Under the pieces are notes generated by a model. That model worked only from the letters and a program-made list of their open reading frames with translations, was not told the origin of the DNA and searched no databases. Shown here piece after piece: positions 34,628 to 46,600 of a stretch of 64,000 nt of DNA; the stretch's first letter is position 1; each line of letters opens with the position of its first letter. A program made the translations under genes and the position numbers. This DNA is from Rhynchopus sp. YZ270_cl-10 (lineage: Eukaryota; Euglenozoa; Diplonemea; Diplonemida; Diplonemidae): assembly GCA_964035575.1 (NCBI GenBank), contig OZ037841.1, forward strand, positions 310,001-374,000, read 5' to 3'.

Positions 34628-37600
34628 TCACATTGCCTGCGCGTAGGCGATGGAATAGAGCCCTGAGGTTGCGATTTTCACTTCAACCTTCTTTACTCCT
34701 GCGGTTGCTGCTGCTTCGGCAGCACGCCCTTGGAAGGATACTGTGCAGTCTGCAGCGACCTCGATCTCCCTGAGGGGTGCGCTGGGTCCATCCCATACTG
34801 GTGCAGCACCGTTGTCTTGGAAGGAGCTGACTGCCTTGATGACAGCTTCTTTTGCGGCCCACTTTGCTGCAAACGCTGCCCTCGGGGACGCAGCCGCAGC
34901 CGCCTCACGTCTCTCCGCATCCGTAAAGTTCCTTTCCAAGAACGTTTCGTTGTCAATCGGAATCGCGTTGAGCACCTCCACATCACAGCCAATCCCCTTC
35001 TGGCTTGATTTCTCTGCGAGCACTGCCTTTTCTGCGTCTCCTGCAGCGGTTCTGTGGATTTTTGGTCCGGTGTAGGATTTGAAGGTGTATTTGCCGGTCT
35101 TTGCGTCGAGCGTGGCGCGAGCGAGGGGGTCCAGGTAGACAGTCTGGGTCTGCTCCTCTGTGTACGGCGGTGCGTCCTTGACCTGGATGAGCTTGCCTCC
35201 GGTGAGCGACTCATGGTAGCGTTTGTAGCTGCTCTCTTGGCGCTGTCCGCGGATGGCCATGTAGCGGTTGTACTGCGCTTCGTCGAGGGATGCAAGGATG
35301 TAGTCGGGGTGGAGGAGCAGGACCTCGCCACCCACCTGGCCGAATCCGAAGGACTTCAGAAGGCATGCCTTGATGTCAACGCGCTTCAGTGTTCTCGAGG
35401 GGAAGTAGAGGTGCTTGAAGTTGCTGAGCTTTTCGTCGACGTTGTCGGCGTTGCGGTTCCCAGGGATGGTCTGGTTTTCAAGCATCTGCAGACATCCGTT
35501 CAGCATCCACGCAGCGGCAGCTCCCTTCGGGTGTCCGGTCAACCACTTCTGGAAGACGGTTGGCAGAACGTTACCGGGGCTTCTTCCAAGGTGTGCGACC
35601 TGGGTGTTGACAACCTCGCTCTCGTTGAGGTCGTTGGCCTGCGTGGAGGTGCCGTGGAAGGAGGCGACGCTGATGTCGTCCACGTTGAGGCCCCATACTG
35701 CGAGCGCCCCACGCAGCGGTGCGATGGAAGGGTTGTTCACAAAGAAGCCCTGCCCGAAGACGTCGAGAGCGGCCTGCTCCTTGCGGCGTGCGCCGTCGCG
35801 GATCTCCTGCAGGCGCTGTGCGGTGACGGCCTCGCGCTCGGCGGTGGGCATCTCCTCAGGGAGGCGCGAGAGCTCCTCCGTCAGGTATTCGTGCTCACCC
35901 TCGACCCAGCGTGCGATGTTGTCGCGCTCCATCTTGATCTGTCTCTTCCTCCAGTCAAAGTCAAGCAGACGCGGTGCCTCCACACCACGCGATTCGCGTG
36001 CAGTCGTCAAAATACCCTGTCCCGGTGCAGGCACAGAGCGTCCCTCCTTGTCCATCGCAGTGTTCGTCAGGGCCACAATTCCGTAGATCGGGACACCCAT
36101 CTCAAAGGCAACCTCAGCCGACATGAGAACGTGCATGCCTGCGCCCTGGGACTCCATGAAGCCAGCACGGCTGGTGGTGGTGGGGCGGGACATCTCGCTG
36201 GGGACGCGCCCCTTGAGGAGTTCTTCGTGAGCGTTGGAGGTGGCCTTCATGTTTGCAAACTCGTAGGATCCCTCCTCGGTGAAGTCGTCGTATCCACCGG
36301 CAATGACGATCTTTGCCTTGCCAGAGAGGATGGTCTCGACTCCGATCTCAACAGATTCGACGGCAGTCGCGCAGGCACCCACTGGGGTCTTGATCGGACC
36401 AGACGCAGACAGCAGCAACAGGTTCACCCACGCCGGCATCACGTTGATGAACGACTCCTGCAGGATGTCGTTCTGCACCGGCTGATCCAAAAACCTCTTC
36501 CTGAAGATGCCCTGCAGCGCACTCATCCCTCCAATCCCTCCTCCAGATGTGTTTCCTACCTCTGTCACGTGCACGTATTTGTAGAACTCATACGGGTCTG
36601 TGATTCCTGATGTGACCAAAGCCTCGACTGTGGAGACGAGGGTGAAGAGGGTCACCGGGTCCACCTGCTGGATGATGTCCTTGGGCAGGCCGTAACGCTC
36701 TGCGTCCCAGCCGGTGGGGAGCTGTCCTGCAACGGTTCTGCTGAAGTTGAGCGCCTTCGGGATGTACATTTGCGCACCCTTCTTGAGGCGTGCCTGCCAC
36801 ACTCCGTCGCCGGTAGGCCAGATGTCGACAGAGTCGCCGTGCTGCAGCTTGAATGCCTTGGCCTCGTCCTCACCGCACTCCACCGCAGCCATGTCTTTGT
36901 CGATCGACACCTGGTGCATGAAGGTCTTCTTCTTTGGGTCGTATCCGTCGTGCAGCTCGGGTTCAACAAAGCGGACGCCAGTGTGGTTGAGGATCTTCTC
37001 TTCAAACTCGGCCTTGATGTCGGTGTCCTTCAGCTGCTTCTTCGACTTCGTGTCGACCCATCCAGAGTACTTCGGGTCCTTCTGGTATGTGATGAAGCCC
37101 ATGACCCACGCAAGCTCGATGCAGCCCTCCAGGGAAAGCTTTCCCTCTGCCTCGATCTGCCAGCGGGTGCGTGCGCTTCCCCATGGACCGACCTCACCGT
37201 AGCCAGTCACGACAACAACCTTGGCAGGGTCGACCATGCCCTTGAGGTGTCCAAGGTCGTGGGAGAGTGTCTCGTAGTTCTTGACCTCCGGGAAGGCGAA
37301 CTGCATGTTGGCACGCACGTTGATGGAAGGGGTCGGGGGCTGCGCTCCCTTGCTGATGCTCTCCTGCTCCTTGTTGTGTTCAGAGGCAACGGCGCTGCGC
37401 TGTGCAGCATCCTCCCTGATGCTTGCCCGCAGGCTGCTGCTGATGTTGTTCAGATCCTGCACGAGGTGCAGTCCTCCGTTCAGGTCCGCCCACACCGGGT
37501 TGTGCTCCGCAAGCTTGACCACATTCGGGTGCATCAGCGACACAAGGTTCAACGCCATCTCAGGAGTCGAGAAGGTACGCACACCCAGCTTCTCGATACC

Positions 37601-40600
37601 CTCAGCAACAAGGTTGTTCGCCGCCATCAACCCGGTACCACGCGTCCAACCAATCGAGGCACCAACAATGGTCAGGTACTTCCCCCACTTCTCGCTGTGC
37701 CATTTGTTGAAGAGCACCTCAAGGCCGATCTTCGACTCTGCGTACAGTCCGTCGCCTCCGAAGATTCCGTGGTTGGGGCTCATCGGGAGCAGCACCTGGG
37801 TGGGGCGCGACTCCTGGTCGATCGCCTCCTTGCGGGTCTTCACCATTCCGAGCAGACGCAGCACGTTGGTCAGCATGATTCTGTGTGCAAGCTCGGACCT
37901 GGATCCGATGTTGTCGATCTCCATGCCCTGCTCAGAGATCGCTGCGAATGGGATGATGAAGTCGATGTCCGTCGCGAGGCCCTCCGACTTCACGTCGTCA
38001 TACACAAAGTCGACCAGCGACTTGATGTCGGTCTGCGAGCCTCCGTTGAACGGCGTGACGTGCAGGGCAGACCCCTTGGCACCCCACGACTCATACACCT
38101 CTCTGTAGAAGTCGCACGTCTTGCGGGAGTAGGACGACGTCGTGCAGATGACCTTGCACCCTCCTGCCAGCAGCATCTTCACAATCTCAATGCCAATGGA
38201 GCCACGGCCACACCCTGTGCACAGCGCAACCTTGTTCTGGAAGGTGATGCCCGCGTTCGCAATCTCCGCAAGAGAGTCGAGGTACACCTCTGTCAGCTTC
38301 TTGTTGTACTCGAACGCCATGGGGTCCTCTGTGCTGCGTCCCTTCAGGTGGAGCATGGGTGGAAGCTCGGTGGCGCGCTTCTTCTTCGGGTCCTCTGCAG
38401 CCTGGTTTGCAAGCATCGCAACAGGCTTGGCCATCTCCTTCGCGTACTCCGCGTAGCTTCCGATGAGGTCGCGCGGGACTTCCTTGTAGCTGATGACTCC
38501 GTCCTCGCTGACGTTCGTGCATGGCGCCATCGGGCGTTCCACGGTGACGTAGCGGGGCGCTGCAGTCAGAATCTTCCGTGCGTTCTCGGTGTCAAGCATC
38601 CAGACCGCTTCGAAGGGTTTGATCTCGCGTGCAAGAAGGTACCCTGCTGCCTTCAGTCTGTTGAAGAAGCTGCCTCCCTTCGCGTACGCAATGGTGTTGT
38701 AGTACTCAATGAAGTGGAAGAAGCGTTCGTCCGCACGGTTCATGATGTGCCAGACGAGACGTTGGTGTTCAACGGAGAGGGTAGGGGGCTTGATGAGCTC
38801 GTGGATCATGTCGTACATGAACTTCATGTAGTCCTGCTGTGCCCAGTTCCATGCGGCGCTGTAGGTGCGTGCCTTCATGCGGGAAAACTTCGGCACAATG
38901 CCCTCCAAGAAGTCTTCACCCAGCTCCTCTCTGATGCGGTCCAGCTCTGCCTGCAGGTCTGCTGTGTTTGTCTTTGCAATCTCGGCTTCGTTCCAACCAG
39001 AGCGGAGGTCCTCGCCGAGGTACGTCGCGAAGAGGGTCATCTGCTCGCGAACGAATTGGTCCTGCTTCTTCTGCATGGCAACGAGCTCGCCGCTGGAGAT
39101 GGAGGGGCCGGCCATCATGACGGCACCGCCACCTCCTCCGCCACCTCCTCCCAGGGTGACGCCGTTGAGCGATGCGTAGGAAGCGACCTGTTCGTCCCAG
39201 TATGTCTTCGCATCAGCGTCGCTTGCAATGCGTGCACCCGGCTCGGAGGCGACAGCGTGAAGGAGCACACCATCCTGACGACCAGAGGCAAGCCCCTTCG
39301 AGGAAAGGTGTGCACGCACCGCGCTCATTCCAAAGCTACCAGGCATCTTTGCAGAGATCAGCTTCTGGGTGAGACGCTGTCCAAGCTTGCCGAGGCCTTT
39401 GTAGGACTCCGCAAGCGCAGCGGCAACCTGACCCAGCGGCATCTCCGCAGCACCGTCGATCTTGTTGACCGCATCCCCAAACTCAAGCTGCAGATCTCCA
39501 ATGATCTCGTTCTGCAGTGTGCTCTTGCCGGCGACAAGCTCCTTGATAGATTTGGTGTCAAGCGCAGCGGACGGCTTGGTCTTCATCTTCGAACCTACGA
39601 GGACACGGATCAGCTCCAATGATGTGACAGCTGCGTCGGGCACGTCGGCAGGCGCACCACCACCACCACCAGCGGGTGCTGCCATCATCATGGGTGCCCC
39701 TGCAGCAGGTGCAGCTGCCCCCAAGGTGATGCCCTGAGACGCAGCGTACGCAGTGGCAATGCTGTCGAGCCACGCCTTGCCCTCACCCTCAGAGCCCAGA
39801 CGCTTTGCAGGCTCCATGGTCAGTCCAAAGAGCAGCGCGCCATCGGTACGTCCAGACCCAAGACCATGCGCAGTGTTGAAGTGTGCCTTGACCTGACCCA
39901 TCCCAAAGCCTCCAGGAAGCTTCGTGCCCACCATCTTAGAGACCATCGCGCTGGTGACCTTCCCAAGCGCCGCGGTTTCAAGAGACTTCGCAAGGTTCTG
40001 CAGTGGCTCCTCCTCGGGTTTGTCTGCCTGGAATCCAGGGAACTCCTGGCCCAGATCTCCAAGGATTTCGTTTTGGAGTGTGCTGCGGCCGCCGACCAGC
40101 TCTTTGATGGATTTGGTCATGGGAACTTCTGCGAGGGGCTTGCGGACACGGGTGGAGACGAGCACACGGAGGATTTCTGCTGAGGTGATGGGGACGTCTG
40201 CGACACCTGCGGCAGGGCCTGCTGCTGCGGGCGCTGCGACGGCAACCGGGGCAGCTGCAACGGGCGCTGGGGTCGGCGCAGCTGGGGTGGCTGCTGCAGG
40301 CGCTGCAGCTGGTGCGTCCTCTGCGGAGTAGTACAGCTCATCATGCTGCTTGATGACGTGCAGGATGGTACGCCTGAAGGACGACGCGTCGTCGTGCTTC
40401 TCATACTTTGCCTTGAGCGTTCTGTTCGCCATCGTTGTCAAGGTCGGCTCGGGTCCAATCTCCACAACACGCTCAATGCCGTACTCACCGAAGATCACAT
40501 CCTGCGTCTCGATCCACCTCACCGGAGACGCGAATTGGTACGCAAGCAGCTCAATAAGGAGCGTGTAGCCGAGCTCCTGCTGCTGCGCGGCGTTCATTTG

Positions 40601-43600
40601 GTCCTTCCAGTCGGCGAGAACCTCGGCAAGCTTGGGCGATTTGCTGGAGCGGTGGACAGTCTCGACGAAGTCGCGAGAGATGTCGAAGGGGCGGGCAACA
40701 AGGTTGGGGATGTAGCGCTCCTTCAGGACCTTGACGTCGACCCAGTCAACGTTCAGCTTTTGCTTGAGAAGCTCGCGGAACGGCGCCACCCCCGAGAGGA
40801 GGAAGTACGAGTGGAACGGCACGTCAATGCCAGGGAGAGGGATCGTCGCAAAGCCACGCTCAGACATCGCACGCCCGCCGTTGACTGCCTTCCGCTTCTG
40901 GCTCTTCTCGAGGCTCCCCTTGACGATCTTGCCGAGGTGCTCGATGACAGCCTCCTTGCCCATCTTCTCGAGCAGCTTGGTGACGTTCATTTTTTCGATT
41001 TTCACGAAGTTGAGGACGTTGGAGAGACAGTCGAGGGTGGTCAGCTCTCCTGAGACGACGTACTGCTGTCCGGTCACGTTGTAGTTCACAATCTGCACGA
41101 CGTCGCCGGACTGCTGCTTGATTGAGTCGACAACGATCTGGAGTGCGTCTTGGTCGAACCCTTCGGCAACCCTTCCGGGGTTGACAGCAACCATTCCGTA
41201 GTCAGAACGGCCTTGGGTGTCGCGCGGGACTGCCACCTGCATGGTCATGCCTCGGTAGAAGACGACGTCGACCAACGCCTCGATCGAGAGCACCTCCGCA
41301 AGCGCCGCAAGCGAGGAGTACTCCCCAAGCGAGTGTCCTGCGAAGCAGGCGTCACGCTGGACAAGACCCTTCTCCTCCATGTCCTTGTACGCGGCCACCT
41401 CCATGAGGGTCAGTGCAGGCTGTGTGAACTGCGTCGCGTGGAGCAGCCCCTTCGGCGAGCTGAAGGTGTGGAAGGGCGACTTCTCGGTGACGCCAGGGAA
41501 CAGCGGGAGGGACCGCATGGTGCCGTCCGCCTGCACCACCTCGTAGACAAGGCTGCGGTAGTTGTCCCTCATCAGCGCACCCTGCTTTCCTCCAAAGTGG
41601 ATGGTCAGCTCCTTCGGGTTGCGGCGCACCACATCCAAAATGGAGAACCCATAGCTCGACCGCAGATGGCTGTCAGCACGGTCCCACAGCTGCTTCGCAA
41701 CAGACGACGCACCGTACAGCTCCATCCCCATGCCCTGCGACTGCGAGCCCTGTCCTGTGAAGATGTACGCAGTGGGCGCCTCCTCCACCTCAGCCACTCC
41801 CTTCAGCACCGCAGTACCATCCTGTGTCGAGACCGAGACGTTGATGAGCTTCTTGCCCTGCGTCATGCCGACGTGGGTGAGGGTGGTTGTGAGAACGTCT
41901 CCAGGCATCACCATGCCGACGAAGTCCACGCTGTACAGCCCAATACGGTGCGGCTGGTTGTCTGCCGCAAAGGTCTCCACAATACGACGGATCGACGCAG
42001 ACGTCCACATGCCGTGCACGATGGTGTTGGGCAGCCCTGCAAGGTCGGCGAAGTAGGGGTTGGTGTGGATCGGGTTGGTGTCGCCACTGACAACAGAGTA
42101 CGGCATGTTCACGTCGGGGCACTGTGTCGACGCATCAAACACTTCGTCGCTGATCTCCAGCACCCTTGCAGAGTCAAACAGAGATTGGTCCTTGACCGGA
42201 ATGGCGTGGCGTGTCAGGAAGCTCGCAACCGGGTCCTGCTCGATGTCGGACCCCTCGAAGGAGATGGTGCCGATGCGAACGTCCTCCTTAGTGGAAAGCT
42301 TGATGAAGACGTCGCCGGTGACGCTGAGGTGCGAGAACCCGCCCCCAGCCTTGAACTTCTGCATCGACTGTGTGTTGAAGGTCAGCTCCGACCCCTTCTT
42401 GACAAGGCTCGCGTCGGTCCAGCTGATCCACTTCTTGGAGGTGACGATCGCAGCAGAGGTAGCGTCCTTGAGGTGCATCTCATGCGGCTGGTGCATCTCA
42501 TGCGAGAAGGTGTTCCCCCAGTCGCTGCCCTCCCCGCGGTAGAGGAAGCGCGACACAATCTCGATGACCTTCTCCCCCCTGCGCGAGATCGTGCCCTTCA
42601 CGACCACCACCTTGTTGTCGTTGTCGTTCTGCACGGAGGTCACTTCGCCGACGGAGGAGAGCTCGTCACCCTCCTTGATCATCAACCCACGCTGCAGCAC
42701 GCGGAAGGAGTTCCCCATGTGCACCAGCGAGAGGAGGTTGCCGCCAATGCACTTCGCGAAAAGGGCTCTGACGACAGACTTCCATCCGACCACCATGGCG
42801 TAGTCGAGAGGTGCGTTGACGACGTGGTTGGTCGCAACGTAGGCCTCGTTCTTGTTGCCCACGACACGGCAGAAGTCGATGAGAGGTCCACGTGCCACAG
42901 TGATGCTAGCATTGTCGCTTCCAAGCGCGCTCAGCTCCCATGGGGAGCGTGGGTCGGCAAGCGCCTCCTTGGCAAGCTCGTCTCCCAGCCAGAGGCGTGC
43001 GTAGAACGATTTGACGCGGTCCACAGCGCCCTCCTCCACTTCGCGGATTGGGGTGACACCGTGCGCAGGGACGTATTCGTACTGGAGCTCGAGGTGGAGA
43101 GGTTCGCTGTGGTGCTGCGAGAAGGATGTGATTGCGAGGGTGATGAGCTTGCCTTCCTTTGTCACGATGACGGCCGGCGTGTTGTCGTCGTAGATCGTCA
43201 GCGACGTTGGGATGCGCTTCTCACCAATCGGCACCACCACTCTCTGCCCCGGTCTCGGACGCATGATGTCACGCACAACGTTCTTCACCCATCTGCTGTG
43301 CTTTCCGGTCCCCTTCACCACCTCCTTGCAGCAGAGGAAGGCCTTCAGCCAGGACGCAACATCGCCGGAGATTGCCTCAAGCCAGTCCTCCTGGGTTGGA
43401 AGCTCCGATGCGTCCGAGGCGATGACGAAGGTGTTCTCATCGTCAGACCCTCCCACCTCAACCGAGTCGGGGAGCGACACCGCCTGGGGAAGCGGACCAC
43501 CAAAGTACTCCACCTCCTCCACGACAGCGCCACGCTCCTGCAGGCCCTGGATCTGCCCCTCGTAGATGCCTCCAAGGATGTCTGCGACCGGCTCGTCTAC

Positions 43601-46600
43601 CTTGGTGCTGTACCTTGCAGCGACGGGTCCATGGAGGATGCACACTCTGCCAGCATCGTGTCCCATGACGTACTCCAGACCTTCGGACTGCCAGAGGGAG
43701 TCCTTCTTGAACCATGTGTTGAAGCGTGCGTCGAGGCAGGGCACAAAGGGGATAGGCTTCTGCGCAGGGAACGCACAAAGGGAGATGAAGTGGTCTGCGT
43801 CCTCGGTGCTGAGGGTCTGCCTGGAGGCTCCCTTGTAGAGCTCGAAGAAAGCGTCGAGGAAAGGGGCAGGCGAAGAGAGGACGTTGAAGTTGGGGATGAT
43901 CGAGGATCCTGCAGAGGTCGCGAAACGTTCTTCGACGCGTTTCATCCATTTGCCGGTGAAGTTGCGCAGTGTGACGTCGACCCAGGATCCGGCGATGTCG
44001 AAAAGAAGGGCAACAAGCCTGCGGGTCACCTCCTCGTAGGTCATGTATTCAACGCTGTCCACTGCAGTGCCGTCGGCCTTGGCGGGGAAGAAGACCTTCT
44101 GGCAGTCCTGGTTGAGGCGTTCGATGATGTGGTGCTTCTTCTCAAGGATCGCTGCGTACTGCTTGTCGCGTGGCAGGGAGAAGATCGTGTCGTCCAGCTC
44201 CTTCCAGAACTTCACCCCGCGGGTCGCGATCTTGTGGATCGGCTCGCCAAGCTCGGAGGTCACGGTGATGATGCCTCCGTGCGGCTTTTGGTACGTCGTC
44301 TCCCATGTTGCCTCCTCCTCTTCGGTGATGCCTGGTGCTTCGGCGATGAGCTTCTTCACATCGGGGGATGTCTCTGCTTCCTTTGCGACCATCAGGCGGG
44401 ACCCCATGAGCACTCCATCGAAGGGCATCGGGGAGCGTCCGAACTTTGTGGACCACTCTCCGGTGAGCCATTTGAGTGTGCTCTCTGCGTCACCAAGACC
44501 GCCTCCGGCAACGAGGATGAGGTTGGGGACACGTCTGCAGAGGCCGTAGGTGCGCAGAATGGCGTCGTGCTGGTCTTCGAAGGAGTGGTGACCTCCAGAG
44601 CGGCCACCAGTCCACTGCATGATGATCTGAACCTCGGGGTGCGCTTCGGCAATGGCAACAACCTGCTTGATGGTTCCCTCGGCACCAGGCTTGAAGGTGA
44701 TGTGCTTGACTCCTGCCTTCACAAAGGCTTCAATGTATTCGGCAGCCTTGTCAGGGGAGGGCACACCTGCAGCAATGGTGATTCCTTCGATGGGGATGCC
44801 ACGCCTGCGCAGCTCCTGGACGTGGGGGAACTGCATGCCCCAGAGGTGCTGGTTGAGGAACAGCATGTTGATGCTGACACCCTCCCCAGGGCGGGTGTTC
44901 TCCTGGATGTACTCGATCTTCTGGTCAAGCATCGACATCATGAAGTGCCCTCCCCCGGAGATCTCAATCTGGTATCCTGCATTGAGGGTGGCAGCGATCA
45001 GCTTCCCCGAGATGGTGGTGGGGGTCATGCCGGGCACAACAATGGGAGGACGGCCCATCAAGCGGGACAACCGGGTGTCAATGTGAACCTTCCCTGTCGC
45101 GGCGCAACGGACCAATTTGGGGGAAAACTTCTCTGCCCAGTTGACACCCTTCTGCGGCTCTGCAATCGTATCATAGAGAACGGCGCGGGGGAGAAGCTGG
45201 CCCGCATGCCCTGTTCCTGCTCCAGCAACAACGACCTGCGTGCCAGACCCGTCCAGGTTGTGGTGCACCAACTTCCCACACCCGGAGATACCCCCAGGTC
45301 CGAAGTCAACGACGTGCGAGACCTCGGCCTTGTTGAGCGATTTGCAGACGGCAGGCCAGTCGACAGGCGTCGCAAGGATCTCCTCTGCAAGCGTCGACGT
45401 CAGGTCCTCCGCCTTCCTGAGGTCAGACCCATCCTTGATCGAGAACACCGGAACCGCCAGGTCCGCTGCACCAAAGGAGAGGTTGAGCCTCTTGAAGTCC
45501 TCCTTCACCAACGCAGGGACGTCTGCCAGGTACGGCGAGTGGAAGGGCACGGTGGAGGGCAGGTACGTCGTGGTGAAGGGCGTCTTCCGCTTGGAGTAGG
45601 GGACACGGCTCTGGTCGGAGGACGCGGCACCCTTCATCTTGCGGAGTGCAACATTGAGACCGTACAGCGAGCGGTCAGGACCCGAGGTGACGATCTGGTG
45701 TGTGCCGTTGACGAGCGAGATGAACACCTTGCTCTCCTCCTCGAGGTATTGGTTCGTGTCGCTGACGACCTTCTTGACGGCAGCAACGGGGAGGGAGGTG
45801 ATGGACAGCATCCTCTGTGGGATGCCTTCGCCTGCTGCGTGGGAGTCCTGCAGGATCTTGGGGTTGCTTGTCACGGTCGGCATCTTCAACTGACTCCTCA
45901 GACCCATCCAGAACAGCATCCGCAGACACGTTGCACCCTTCTGCACAAACTCATCCCACGTCGTAGACCCTGCCACCACCACTGCAGGCAGCACACCTTG
46001 GCTGTGTCCGCTCGCACCCTTCAACAACTTCGCCATGTCTCCAGGGTTCAGCCCCATTGTCTTGAGCGACACTGCGTACTGCAGGAGTTGTGTCAGACCG
46101 ATGAGCGGCATGGAGACTGGGGCGGAGATGAGGTAGTGGCTGGAGGGGACTTTGTTCTCGTCTTTCATCCAATCGAGGACGTTGAGTCCTTTGAGGACGA
46201 GGCTGGAGGCGGCTGCTTCGGGGGAGGTGGCATCTTCCTGGAGGGCAGCGGTGAAGGTGACGAGCATGTCGTGCATGATGGGCTTGTAGCTCAGGTAGAG
46301 TGCCTGCAGTTCTGCGAAGTATTCGTATCCTTGCCCGCCGAAGACCGCGCCGACAGTGGTGTTGCCGTCCTGCGCACTGCGGACGAAGTTCGACTGTGGT
46401 GTGTACATCTGCGGGAAGCCCTGCGCCTTGAGGTGTGTGTTCGCCTGGAAAACAGCAGACAGCACGCTCTGCATCTCAGCCGGCTCCATGTCGACACTGT
46501 GCGCATCTTGTCCGCGCAAAAACTCGCTGTCCATATGCTCCATGCACGCCTTCAAAACCTCAATAGCATGGCTCTCTCTGCTCACGCAAAGGTACCTAAT